A DNA stretch of 35,884 bases from Candidatus Brevifilum fermentans (GTDB lineage: Bacteria; Chloroflexota; Anaerolineae; Anaerolineales; Villigracilaceae): the NCBI GenBank assembly GCA_945877125.1, contig CAMCQT010000040.1:1-35884 (forward strand), given 5' to 3'. The position numbers were made by a program, and so were the translations under genes. The notes beneath the pieces were generated by a model. The model ran no database searches. It worked only from the letters and a program-made list of their open reading frames with translations, and was not told the origin of the DNA. Within the stretch, counting starts at the first letter, position 1. Every line of letters begins with the position of its first letter. Of this stretch, positions 1-8,076 are shown piece after piece.

Positions 1-28
1 ACCACATATTAACATTAAAGGATCAAGG

Positions 29-1366
29 TTACGGCTTGTACCACTTATCCAGACCGTCTTGAATTTCCTGGGCAGCCTGTTCGGGGGTCAATGACTCATT
101 CATCACAGCCGCGCTGACACGCCAGAGTTCGTTCTCGAGGTTGGGTTCACCACGGGAAAGGATCTGGTACGAATCGCGGATGGTGGATTCACAGGTCTGG
201 CGCCAGCTAAGGAACTCGTTGGCGATCGGGTCGTCCAAGGTCACCTGGGCATTGCTCAGCGGGAAGAAGCCGGGCAGGGCATTGGCATACAACTTGGCAA
301 ATTCATCAGAGGCAACCCAGGTCAGGAAGGTCTTGGCTTCTTCGGGGTGGGCGCTGCCGGCATTCAAACCAATGGCGATGTCAGTATGGTCGCTGATGTA
401 GCAGCCATCGCCGGCATTTTCAACATATGGAGGGAAGATGCCGATGTTGAAGGTGGCATCTTTTTCGAACTGACTAATTTCCCATGAGCCGGTCGGGTAG
501 ATCGCGCCTTTGCCCAAGGTGAACAGACTCTGTGAATCAGGATACTTAACAGCCTGATAGCCTTCGGGCAGGTAAGGAGCCCATTCTTTCAGGTCGGTCC
601 AGGTCTGAACGTAAGCGGCGTCGGTGTATTTTCCGGTGCCAGCAATGAGAGCCTTGCGGCCTTCTTCGCCTTTCCAATAAACAGGTCCGATGTTCTGGAA
701 GCCCATGGTGGCAGATTCCCATTGGTCAGCGGTGCCCATGACGATGGCTGTTTCGCCGCCGTCTTTGAGGGTCTTCAGCGCGGCAAAGAACTCATCACGA
801 GTGGTGGGTTCAGCAATGCCGTACTTGTCGAACATATCTTTGTTGTAGAAGAAGCCGTGGATAACGGAAGCCATCGGCACGCAGAAGACATCCTTGCCGT
901 CATCTGTGATCCATGCGGATTTAGCAACATCACCAAAGTTTTCCATACCGGGCAGGTCCGTCAGAGAAGCCAGGTAGCCTTTATCGAACAGGCTCAAGGA
1001 AGCGTCGAACGGACGGCAGGTGATCAAATCGCCGGCTGTTCCGCCTTCGAGTTTGGTGTTCAACACACCGTTATATTCGGCGGGAGCGCTGGGCGCAAAG
1101 ACCACTTTAATATTCGGGTTCTGGGCTTCAAAAGCGGGGATGATCTGATCTTCCCAAATGGACAGGTCATCATTGCGCCAGCTTTCGATGGTGATGGTGA
1201 CTTGTTCAGCGGCAGGGGCTTCGGTTGCGGCGGCGGGGGCTTCAGTCGCAGCGGCGGGGACTTCAGCGGCAGGCGCTTCCGTTGCGGCGGGAGCGGGAGT
1301 TCCGCAAGCCGTGAGCAACATGCTGGCCATCACGAGTACTGATAACAAAGCGAACAGTTTCTTCAT
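29..1366 (-). CDS. Sugar ABC transporter substrate-binding lipoprotein (family 1)
   Basis: A 445-residue extracellular solute-binding protein that would capture a sugar outside the membrane and deliver it to ABC permeases. The N-terminus is a lipoprotein signal peptide with lipobox LLTAC (Cys about residue 21), followed by a low-complexity linker of repeated ATEAPAA units (about residues 22-53) that tethers the binding domain. The body has family-1 features such as VTITIESWRNDD and the late motif SDHTDIAIGLNAGS. The start is supported by AAGGAG about 10 nt upstream of the ATG. It is last of four same-strand genes after a ROK regulator, a ROK-like kinase and a PIG-L deacetylase, so the ligand is probably an amino sugar or N-acetylated oligosaccharide (inference). 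The permease genes would lie beyond the left edge. Family call sure, ligand unknown. Confidence 0.9.
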   Translation of the reverse strand: MKKLFALLSVLVMASMLLTACGTPAPAATEAPAAEVPAAATEAPAAATEAPAAEQVTITIESWRNDDLSIWEDQIIPAFEAQNPNIKVVFAPSAPAEYNGVLNTKLEGGTAGDLITCRPFDASLSLFDKGYLASLTDLPGMENFGDVAKSAWITDDGKDVFCVPMASVIHGFFYNKDMFDKYGIAEPTTRDEFFAALKTLKDGGETAIVMGTADQWESATMGFQNIGPVYWKGEEGRKALIAGTGKYTDAAYVQTWTDLKEWAPYLPEGYQAVKYPDSQSLFTLGKGAIYPTGSWEISQFEKDATFNIGIFPPYVENAGDGCYISDHTDIAIGLNAGSAHPEEAKTFLTWVASDEFAKLYANALPGFFPLSNAQVTLDDPIANEFLSWRQTCESTIRDSYQILSRGEPNLENELWRVSAAVMNESLTPEQAAQEIQDGLDKWYKP

Positions 1367-1468
1367 TATTTCTTCTCCTTGAGATATTTATGGTTGGATT
1401 ATTCAGTCACAAGTTTGAAATTAAAATATAAGTGTTTTTATCAGCCTCCTTTTCAACGGATGCCTGCT

Positions 1469-2317
1469 CTAACTCATCCTGCGGATACGATCATTTACAT
1501 CCTGTGCAAAACGTTGGATAAAATCCTGCGCGAACACAACCGGGTCTTTCGTTGTATCGTTCATCAGCGGACTCATATCCATCGCGTAAGACAGCGCGGT
1601 AGTTGCGTCAACACCATGGCTTTCAAAGTACGTGGCGTTGGCGCGGCGGCGACCCATCGAAGCCAAGTCATAGCGTTTACCGCCGGCAATTTGCGAATCA
1701 AAAACACCCAATAAAGCAAACTGTAAATTCTCGTGAGCAGATACATCCATCTGGACTTTATCTGAATCCGACATCCAATCCAGTGCGCGCCAGACTTCGC
1801 ACCCCACGAGCCGCGCCGGACGTTCGGCCGGGTCCAGTCTTCGGATGGCTTCGATCACCCTGAGAGCCACGCCCACATGAGTATCGTGTTTATCCGCGAG
1901 GTTGTGGGTGTAGACAACCTGCGGCCGGGTTGCGCGTAAAATCGTGAGCATATCTTCCACAGATTCTTTTCGCGCAGCATCCTTGACGATCTTGCTTGGC
2001 AGGTCCAACATCACCTGCGCGGAATACTCCCCCACAAAAGCCGCCTTGCGCTGTTCCTTAAAGCGGACAAGACGCATCTCGTCATCTGTGTAATTTTTAT
2101 ACAAGTCATCACGCGGAGAACCGCGACCATCGGTCACGACCACGCCGGTGAACCATTTATCCTTTTGCTGAAAACATTCAAGGATCGGCTGTGATGCCAT
2201 GATCTCAATATCATCCTGATGCGCGGCAAAACACAAATGCGTTGTGCGCGAAAACGCCTTTTCCTCAGGCTCGTTATCGGGAACATAAACTTCGGCTGTA
2301 TCAAGATAAAATTTCAT
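1469..2317 (-). CDS. PIG-L family deacetylase (LmbE-like)
   Basis: A 282-residue cytoplasmic protein of the PIG-L/LmbE family, zinc-dependent enzymes that remove acetyl groups from N-acetylglucosamine-type substrates. The family's metal motif (usually PHPDDE) appears near residue 33 as AAHQDDIEIM, with Gln replacing Pro. The second metal site is in DKHDTHVGVA near residue 145. Length is normal for the family. A Shine-Dalgarno AAGGATG lies just before the ATG. It sits between the ROK-like kinase and the sugar-binding lipoprotein, so it plausibly deacetylates the imported sugar before or after phosphorylation (inference). The upstream gap of about 107 bp is filled by a palindromic repeat rather than a promoter. 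Confidence 0.88.
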   Translation of the reverse strand: MKFYLDTAEVYVPDNEPEEKAFSRTTHLCFAAHQDDIEIMASQPILECFQQKDKWFTGVVVTDGRGSPRDDLYKNYTDDEMRLVRFKEQRKAAFVGEYSAQVMLDLPSKIVKDAARKESVEDMLTILRATRPQVVYTHNLADKHDTHVGVALRVIEAIRRLDPAERPARLVGCEVWRALDWMSDSDKVQMDVSAHENLQFALLGVFDSQIAGGKRYDLASMGRRRANATYFESHGVDATTALSYAMDMSPLMNDTTKDPVVFAQDFIQRFAQDVNDRIRRMS

Positions 2318-2330
2318 AGATCATCCTTCT

Positions 2331-2423
2331 GTCATTGCGAGGGCGCTCTTGTTCTTCGCCCGAAGCAATCTCACATAAGTTAGCAGATTGCTTCGTCGGG
2401 GAGAACACCCTCCTCGCAATGAC
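2331..2423. repeat. Palindromic intergenic repeat, family 1, copy 1
   Basis: The element starts with GTCATTGCGAGG (2331-2342) and ends with its exact reverse complement CCTCGCAATGAC (2412-2423). Inside are GAAGCAATCTC and the inverted AGATTGCTTCG. It fills the gap between the ROK-like kinase and the PIG-L gene. A second copy lies at 9088-9177. The arms and size suggest a non-autonomous, MITE/REP-like element. Confidence 0.85.
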
Positions 2424-2424
2424 A

Positions 2425-3810
2425 TCAATTAATCACCGGCAAACTCGCGGCCGCAACAGACTGACCCACGCGGCGTACTTTTTCATCTGGCAAATGCAAC
2501 TCAATCTTCTGCAACAATTCGGGGAATTCTGTCTCAAACACTTTCTTCGCGCCTTCGAGCAGCAAATCACCGCCGCGGCCAGATGTGCAGCGACCAAGGA
2601 TCAGCACATGCTTGATGTCATAAAAATCTGCATAATGCGCAATGCCGTATCCAAGATAAACGCCCATAGTTTGCCAAATCTTCAATGCGCCTTCGTGACC
2701 TGCTTCCAGTTTTTCCTGCACAAATTTCAATTTCTCGGCATCGGTCACACCCGCAGGGATTTCGATGCCTGCTTTGGGTGCAAGGCGGAAAACACATTGC
2801 TGTGAAAAATAATTGGCGCCGCAGCCTTTGTCACCCGACCATTCTTCATCGGGCGCATTCGGGCTGTAATCAATCGGCGCAAAAGCCAGTTCATTCAACC
2901 AGCCCATGATGTGTCCTTCGACGTTTACATACCCAGCGGCCTCACTTGAACCCAGTGCAATTCCTAAAATCCCATTATCTTCAATAGACATGGAGCCTGC
3001 CAACGCAGTCACATCGCCATCGTTGATGACTTCGAGCGGCACGCCCAGTTCTTCTCGAATACGCAGGAACATGTTTTTGATCTCGCCAAATTTTTCCTGC
3101 GGAATTCCGCGAAAGAGCGAAGCCACCATCGGGCGGTTATCGATATAAATGCCCGCGGAACTTCCGCCAATCGCATCGACTCGCGGCATTTTGCTGGCGG
3201 CAGTTTTGAGCGCGGTCATGACCTCGCGGTAGTGATATTCGGGGTCGGTATGTTTGCGCGGCTCCCAGACCACTTCTTCGCTATAAATGGGAGTGCCATC
3301 CACAACGGCGCTGACCTTTCTGTCAGACGCGCCCAGATCAAACCCAATGCGATGACCCTGCAAATTGCGGCCGAGCAATTTTCCAGCTTCGCGCGAAGCG
3401 GGCACTTCATCCACATCACAGGCGATGACGGAAAAATCCTTCTCGTAAACCTGTTCGCCCATAAATTGATAATCAAAATTTCTTGCGCCGTTCTTAGAAT
3501 ACAACTTTTTCAAATGGTCTGCAATCTTTTGAGAACCGCCGACATAAAGCGTATGCCCGCCGCGCTGCCAGAGTAAAAATTTGACAATGCGTTCAACATA
3601 TTGAAAGTTGGCTTCAAAATTTGGATGACCTTCGGGGTAGATTTTGGTTTCAAATCTTGCAAATTCACTGCCGCTTCTTTCAAGCCCAAGCACGAGACTT
3701 GCGCCGATGGGTTCGACTTGACGCTGAAAGTTTTGATTCGCCAAAATAGCCGGGCGGAAATTTTCATCCAGTGCAGGTTGTATGCGAGGGGGAACCAGGT
3801 GCAAAGACAT
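2425..3810 (-). CDS. ROK-like sugar kinase, divergent
   Basis: A 461-residue protein with the ASKHA sugar-kinase fold, probably a cytoplasmic kinase for the sugar imported by this locus. The phosphate-binding segment is GFDLGASDRK (about residues 154-163), and the catalytic Asp is probably in INDGDVTALAG (about residue 263). The usual ROK glycine-rich phosphate-2 segment is altered to LGSSEAAG, and the typical CxCGxxGC zinc motif is absent, so activity or substrate may differ from standard ROK kinases. There are about 150 extra N-terminal residues compared with a minimal ROK kinase. Its ATG overlaps the stop of the upstream ROK regulator (TAATG), implying translational coupling. Substrate unknown. 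Confidence 0.75.
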   Translation of the reverse strand: MSLHLVPPRIQPALDENFRPAILANQNFQRQVEPIGASLVLGLERSGSEFARFETKIYPEGHPNFEANFQYVERIVKFLLWQRGGHTLYVGGSQKIADHLKKLYSKNGARNFDYQFMGEQVYEKDFSVIACDVDEVPASREAGKLLGRNLQGHRIGFDLGASDRKVSAVVDGTPIYSEEVVWEPRKHTDPEYHYREVMTALKTAASKMPRVDAIGGSSAGIYIDNRPMVASLFRGIPQEKFGEIKNMFLRIREELGVPLEVINDGDVTALAGSMSIEDNGILGIALGSSEAAGYVNVEGHIMGWLNELAFAPIDYSPNAPDEEWSGDKGCGANYFSQQCVFRLAPKAGIEIPAGVTDAEKLKFVQEKLEAGHEGALKIWQTMGVYLGYGIAHYADFYDIKHVLILGRCTSGRGGDLLLEGAKKVFETEFPELLQKIELHLPDEKVRRVGQSVAAASLPVIN

Positions 3811-4964
3811 TAATTTTCCTCATTGAATAAAAGTGAATAATCGTCGAGCAGTAAAAATGCCGAAGCGCCAAGAATGCAGGCGCGATAGTCCAATTTGCCG
3901 ATTTCCAGTTTTGTGCTTTCTGTCATACGACGAAACGCGCCGGTCCGCATGGCTGAGCTGACGGCATTTAGCCACTCTTCGCCAAAACGAGTCATGTCGC
4001 CGGTGAGTACAATTTTTTGAATATTGAGCGTGCCAATTAAATTCGAAAGGGACGAGCCGAGATAAAAGCCTGCTTTTGCAATCACAGTTTTTGCTTTTGG
4101 ATCGCCTTCCTGAAAAGCCAAAAAGACCTCTTCAAGCGAGTTCATTTCCATTTGCTTTTCAACCGCTCGCGCACTGGCAAGAGTTTCCAAACAACCACGT
4201 TGGCCGCAGCGGCATAACTCGCCATTTTCCTGCACAACCACGTGACCAATTTCACCCGCGCCGCCGCCATCGCCCTGGAACAAACGACCATTGATCAAAA
4301 TGCCCGCGCCAATGCCGTGGATGACATTCACGACGACCAGGTTTTCATCCGGCGCGTGGTCACTTCCATAAACGTATTCACCAATTGCCGCCGCCTGACT
4401 ATCATTCACAACCAGCACTGGAAGTTTATATTTTTTATCAAGCAACTGGCTAAGCGGAAGGTCTTGCCATTCGAGATTGACTGCATTTACCACAACGCCT
4501 TCGCGCGTATTGACCAGACCCGGCGTACCAACTCCGATGCCGACGATGGGCTTTAATTTTTTTTCGGTAAGTTGATCGAGTATTTTGTAAACCAGTTGAA
4601 GCGCGTTTTCGCCATTATCGTCATGGACGGGCGCTTCCACAAGTTCCTTGATCTCGCCTCTCAAATTGACAACCGCGCCAATAAATTTATCCTGCGCAAG
4701 ATTTAAGCCGATCAAATAACGCGAGTCAGCCACGATGCTTAAAAGAATTGGATTTTTCCCGCCGATTGATTCTCCGTGCCCAACTTCTTCCACCAAGCCT
4801 TCGGTCAGCAAGCCATTAACCACATCCGAAACCGTTGTGCGCGTGAGATGAGTCACACGAGCCACCTCTGCGCGGCTGATGGAATCGTGGGCAAAGATAG
4901 TCTGGAGTACCAGATCACGATTGTGTTGTTTGGTTTGTTGGTGAGTGGCTTTTTTAGTTGTCAT
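3810..4964 (-). CDS. ROK family transcriptional repressor
   Basis: A 384-residue regulator with an N-terminal winged helix (about residues 10-65; SRAEVARVTHLTRTTVSDVV is the recognition region) fused to a ROK sugar-binding domain. The ROK zinc motif is intact as CRCGQRGC. Repressors of this type release DNA on binding a sugar or sugar phosphate. I chose the ATG at 4964 (MTTKKATHQQ). A longer reading frame reaches 5012, but its extra codons run into a palindromic repeat and do not resemble the family. The gene is translationally coupled to the ROK-like kinase downstream and probably controls the whole minus-strand sugar operon (inference). Confidence 0.88.
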   Translation of the reverse strand: MTTKKATHQQTKQHNRDLVLQTIFAHDSISRAEVARVTHLTRTTVSDVVNGLLTEGLVEEVGHGESIGGKNPILLSIVADSRYLIGLNLAQDKFIGAVVNLRGEIKELVEAPVHDDNGENALQLVYKILDQLTEKKLKPIVGIGVGTPGLVNTREGVVVNAVNLEWQDLPLSQLLDKKYKLPVLVVNDSQAAAIGEYVYGSDHAPDENLVVVNVIHGIGAGILINGRLFQGDGGGAGEIGHVVVQENGELCRCGQRGCLETLASARAVEKQMEMNSLEEVFLAFQEGDPKAKTVIAKAGFYLGSSLSNLIGTLNIQKIVLTGDMTRFGEEWLNAVSSAMRTGAFRRMTESTKLEIGKLDYRACILGASAFLLLDDYSLLFNEEN

Positions 4965-4990
4965 AAATGTTTTGTCAAAAATATTTTTTG

Positions 4991-5211
4991 TCCACAGATT
5001 GCGCCGATTCACGCAGATTTTTTGTCAAAAATTTTCTACCGTACATGAAAAAAATTCCTAAATTCTTAACACGAATTCCACGAATTGACGAATTTTGCGA
5101 ATAAATTATTAAAAAATTCGCGTTATTCGCTCATTCGCGACATTCGCGTTTAAGGTTTGTATGGTAGAGAGTCAAAAATTCCAAATCTGTGAAATCTGTA
5201 AAATCTGTGGA
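4991..5211. repeat. Large imperfect palindrome, family 2 (CCACAGATT ends), copy 1
   Basis: The left end TCCACAGATT (4991-5000) is matched by the inverted AATCTGTGGA at the right end (to 5211). The arms continue imperfectly through AAAAATTTTCTACC on the left and GGTAGAGAGTCAAAAATT on the right. The centre is AT-rich with repeated ATTCGCG units. It spans the whole gap between cutC and the ROK regulator and abuts the cutC stop codon. A second copy is at 6991-7221. MITE-like; no transposase seen. Confidence 0.7.
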
Positions 5212-5937
5212 TTATTGACCTGCCATGTTCACTTTGATTTCTTTGACGAGTTCGCCATCAACGACGTTGAGCACAAAGTCGTCGCCATGTCCCATTTGGG
5301 CTTCCGATTTTATGTAGGCCATGCTGCTCTTGCGCGACATGCCCGCTGCTGAGTGGACCTCATCCACGCCAGCTTTTACAATAATTTCTTTTACGGTGGC
5401 AGGCGTTACACCCGCCGCCATAATCATGATTCGTTTTTGGGCATGTGTCACAATCTGCTGAAGCATGTCCATGCCGTCATGCGGATTTTCAGCCTGCCCC
5501 GAAGTTAATATCCGTTTCACGCCTAATTCGATCAGTGAATCGAGCGCTTCAAAAACATCCCGAACCTGATCAAACGCCCGATGACAGGTGACATCCATGC
5601 CGGACGATTCCTTAATCAGTGATTTCATAGCGGGGAAATTAATATTTCCCTCTGCGGTCAGTACGCCAAAAACAACTCCAGGCGCGCCCAGTTTTTTGGC
5701 GGCGTGAATATCGCGATGCATGATTTCGATTTCGTTGTCAGTGTATAAAAAGTCACAACTACGCGGGCGGATCATCATAAAGACTGGCTGGCTGACCTTC
5801 ATCGCCGCTTCCATAAATGCGTACGACGGCGTCAGTCCGCCTTCTCTCAGACTGGAACATAATTCAATGCGGTCTGCCCCACTTTGGAGCGCGGTGAAAA
5901 ACGATTCGTAATTGTCAACGCAAATTTCAAGATTCAT
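5212..5937 (-). CDS. cutC: CutC family protein
   Basis: A 241-residue TIM-barrel protein of the CutC family. The start MNLEICVDNYES and the segments GADRIELCSSLREGGLTPS (about residues 20-38), MIRPR, CHRAFD and RILTSGQ are characteristic. The family was named for copper homeostasis, but a direct copper role is disputed. Here the neighbours are carbohydrate genes, which favours a metabolic role (inference). Length is standard for the family. It lies downstream of the GATase-like gene on the same strand, separated by a palindromic repeat, and upstream of the ROK regulator. Family certain, biochemical role open. Confidence 0.9.
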   Translation of the reverse strand: MNLEICVDNYESFFTALQSGADRIELCSSLREGGLTPSYAFMEAAMKVSQPVFMMIRPRSCDFLYTDNEIEIMHRDIHAAKKLGAPGVVFGVLTAEGNINFPAMKSLIKESSGMDVTCHRAFDQVRDVFEALDSLIELGVKRILTSGQAENPHDGMDMLQQIVTHAQKRIMIMAAGVTPATVKEIIVKAGVDEVHSAAGMSRKSSMAYIKSEAQMGHGDDFVLNVVDGELVKEIKVNMAGQ

Positions 5938-5999
5938 AAAGTCGCCTGTTTTATTTATTTACTGATGTTACGCAGTTTTACAGAAAAACGCGAATTTTC

Positions 6000-6070
6000 C
6001 CTCACCCTGCCCTCTCCCAAAGGGAGAGGAGAACTCCCTTCCCCTTCGGGGGAAGGGCTGGGGATGAGGG
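6000..6070. repeat. Palindromic repeat, family 3 (CCCTCACCC type)
   Basis: CCCTCACCCTGCCCTCTCCC on the left mirrors the inverted GGGCTGGGGATGAGGG on the right, with two internal hairpins (CTCTCCCAAAGGGAGAG and CCCCTTCGGGGG). Outside these, GATGTTACG near 5964 and CGTAACATTG near 6073 also face each other, so the full element may be about 5,962-6,083. It fills the gap between the GATase-like gene and cutC. A truncated relative lies at 28237-28267. Confidence 0.75.
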
Positions 6071-6083
6071 TTCGTAACATTGA

Positions 6084-6869
6084 TTAACCTGTGACGAGCC
6101 AGTCACAAGCGTTCGTCCACAGTTTTGCGTACGCATCCCAAAAGACAAAATTGCAACCCCAATGCGGCGCAGGATCGGAGGTGTACGCAAGCACGCGTCC
6201 CTTCCCGAATTGCCCAACCGAGATGGCTGGCGACCCTTCGCCTTTCCAATTGGCTACCACGTCACAACCGGGTCGCGGTTTGACAATATTGAATCCAAGC
6301 ACTGGCGGCATGGTTGACAAGTCAACGCCATTAAGCACAGGATGATTTGGAAGCGCAGCTTCTGCAACAAAGCCTTCGGTACTCTCCCGCAGGTCTTCAA
6401 CATCCAAACATTCGCAAGGAAGCACTTCGCGCAGTTGAGTCCGTCCCCAGCCACCCTTGCCCATCTCGCCGTTAAAACTTAACCAGCCGCCCAGGAACAT
6501 CACATGTGTGCCGGCGTGAATAGCTTCCACAGTCAAGCGGATGCGGTCGGGGAAGGTCAGGATTTTTGTCCCGAATAAATATCGATTGAAAAATTGGGGA
6601 TTGAGTTGAAAGTTTTTCGCTTCCACATCAGAGAAAACGATGATGTCGTAATCTGCAAGAACCTTTTCATATTCACCGGGAGGCATATTGTAAAAATCCC
6701 AGGTCGGCACGCTGACGATCTCGTGCCGCCCGCTGGATTGGACAGCCGATACCAGCCATTTGCCGTAGTTGATCATATCCAGCCCTTTGGGAGTATGGTT
6801 GAACGAAGTCTCTGCATAGACAGGACCAATTTGAATTGCCCAGTCGCCGATGTAATAAATCTTGGCCAT
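6084..6869 (-). CDS. Putative glutamine amidotransferase-like (GATase1-like) protein
   Basis: A 261-residue protein resembling the GATase1-like domain family often annotated as a cytoplasmic protein of unknown function. Visible features are the N-terminal strand KIYYIGDWAIQ, the segment DIIVFSDVEAKNF (about residues 75-87), AGTHVMFLGGWLSFNG (about residues 118-133) and a C-terminal GKGRVLAYTSDPAPHWG. No classical GATase nucleophile Cys is evident in the expected elbow, so enzymatic activity is doubtful; related proteins are thought to be structural or binding homologues. It is first in a minus-strand run that continues with cutC and the ROK sugar genes, suggesting a role in sugar metabolism. 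Function unknown. Confidence 0.65.
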   Translation of the reverse strand: MAKIYYIGDWAIQIGPVYAETSFNHTPKGLDMINYGKWLVSAVQSSGRHEIVSVPTWDFYNMPPGEYEKVLADYDIIVFSDVEAKNFQLNPQFFNRYLFGTKILTFPDRIRLTVEAIHAGTHVMFLGGWLSFNGEMGKGGWGRTQLREVLPCECLDVEDLRESTEGFVAEAALPNHPVLNGVDLSTMPPVLGFNIVKPRPGCDVVANWKGEGSPAISVGQFGKGRVLAYTSDPAPHWGCNFVFWDAYAKLWTNACDWLVTG

Positions 6870-6990
6870 TTTCTTGCATCCTTTTTATGGTCTACCAATC
6901 GAATCGCCGTATTTAATACTTTGTAAATTCACTGGACTAACAAACATATTTTACAGAATCCCCCACCAAAAGTCAAGACCCATTTCTTCA

Positions 6991-7221
6991 GCAATTCCCA
7001 TTATGGCTTTTATTCATCCACAGATTTGGCAGATTACAAAGATTAAAGAGAAAAATCGTATCCTTTCAAAAATTGGGGTGAACTCTGGAGTCCCGAAGTT
7101 CTACTTCGGGAAATGCGCAAGTAGAACTTGCGCGCTCCAAAATACCCCAGATTATTGAAAAGATACGAAAAATCTGCTAAATCTGTGCAATCTGTGGATA
7201 ATATTTTTTATTAGGAATTGC
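6991..7221. repeat. Large imperfect palindrome, family 2, copy 2, with two internal hairpins
   Basis: The outer ends GCAATTCC (6991-6998) and GGAATTGC (7214-7221) are inverted. Inside them ATCCACAGATT (7016-7026) faces the inverted AATCTGTGGAT (to 7199), and CGTATCCTTTCAA faces TTGAAAAGATACG. The centre holds two perfect 8-bp hairpins: CCCGAAGT/ACTTCGGG (7092-7110) and GCGCAAGT/ACTTGCGC (7115-7133). This element makes up most of the 437-bp gap between the divergent GATase-like and DtxR genes; the rest is the promoter/operator of the iron operon. Confidence 0.75.
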
Positions 7222-7230
7222 CGCCATTTC

Positions 7231-7287
7231 TTGACAAAATAAAAATATACACTAAAATAGAATTTAGGTCAGACTAAATTCTATTTT
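7231..7287 (+). promoter_or_regulatory. Promoter and DtxR-type operator of the iron operon
   Basis: A consensus -35 TTGACA (7231-7236) is followed after 16 bp by TAAAAT (7253-7258). Overlapping this -10 box is a perfect inverted repeat: AAAATAGAATTTAG (7254-7267) and CTAAATTCTATTTT (7274-7287) around the 6-bp spacer GTCAGA. The core TTTAGGTCAGACTAAA resembles DtxR/IdeR/MntR operators (TTAGG...CTAA). The position predicts metal-dependent repression of the downstream genes, including autoregulation of the DtxR-type gene 20 bp away. Confidence 0.85.
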
Positions 7288-7306
7288 ATATTAGACAAGG
7301 AGTCTT

Positions 7307-7978
7307 ATGCCAGAAAACATGACTCAATCCATTCAGGATTATCTCAAGCGAATTTACGAACTCAACGAAAATGGCGGCGCGGCCAGCACGAACGATCTTG
7401 CCAATCGTCTTAATATTGCGCCCGCCTCGGTGACGGGCATGCTGCAAAAGCTCGCCAATTCCACGCCCCCGCTTGTGATTTACAAAAAGCATCAGGGGGT
7501 TACGCTCACAGCAAACGGCGAGAAGGCCGCGCTTGAAGTCATTCGGCATCATCGTTTGCTTGAAACTTTTCTGGTCAACACACTCGGTTATTCGTGGGAT
7601 GAAGTTCATTGCGAGGCAGACAAACTTGAGCATGTGATTTCAGAGGATTTTGAAGCACGCATGGCAAAGGCTCTGGGCAACCCAACACGCGACCCGCACG
7701 GCGAGTTGATTCCCACCGCAGACTTGACCATGCCTGCCGACGAATCATGTCCGCTCGCTTCACTCCGCGCCGGTGAAGCTGCCACCGTCCGAAGAGTATC
7801 AGACGACGACCCGGCATTGCTCCGCCACTTGCGTCAAATCGGCGTTGTACCCGAGGTGAAAATCATAGTCAAAAATTATTCCGAGTTCGATGGCAATCTT
7901 ACATTGCAGGTCGAAGGTCAACAGTCAAATATCGTGCTGGGAATGGCAATTACAACTCAGGTATTTGTGGAAAAGTAA
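7307..7978 (+). CDS. DtxR/MntR family metal-dependent repressor
   Basis: A 223-residue regulator: N-terminal winged helix (about residues 1-65), dimerisation/metal domain (about 66-130) and a C-terminal FeoA/SH3-like domain (about 150-223). Metal ligands can be read by comparison with IdeR: HH in RHHRLLE, then WDEVHCEADKLEH (His98, Glu105 and His106 equivalents). Position 102 is Asp, not the Cys of iron sensors, and the N-terminal ligand position in SIQDYLKRIYEL is Asp, as in MntR Asp8. The site is therefore MntR-like although the genes downstream are for ferrous iron. Strong SD AAGGAG precedes the ATG. It likely represses its own operon through the palindrome at 7254-7287. Confidence 0.92.
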   Translation: MPENMTQSIQDYLKRIYELNENGGAASTNDLANRLNIAPASVTGMLQKLANSTPPLVIYKKHQGVTLTANGEKAALEVIRHHRLLETFLVNTLGYSWDEVHCEADKLEHVISEDFEARMAKALGNPTRDPHGELIPTADLTMPADESCPLASLRAGEAATVRRVSDDDPALLRHLRQIGVVPEVKIIVKNYSEFDGNLTLQVEGQQSNIVLGMAITTQVFVEK

Positions 7979-8076
7979 TTGTATTTCTGGAGTCAGACAG
8001 CTTGCAGTCCAGATTTCCATCAGCAAGCTGATTGAGTCTAGAATCCAGACTGAAATTAGAAAAGAGAAAGGTGAAT

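Noticed and set aside
722-1342. Long plus-strand frame opposite the sugar-binding lipoprotein gene
   Set aside because: It is an antisense shadow of the Ala/Pro-rich linker and body; Gly-rich low-complexity product, no ribosome site.
4965-5012. Longer start for the ROK repressor
   Set aside because: The extra codons enter the CCACAGATT palindrome and the family start fits 4964.
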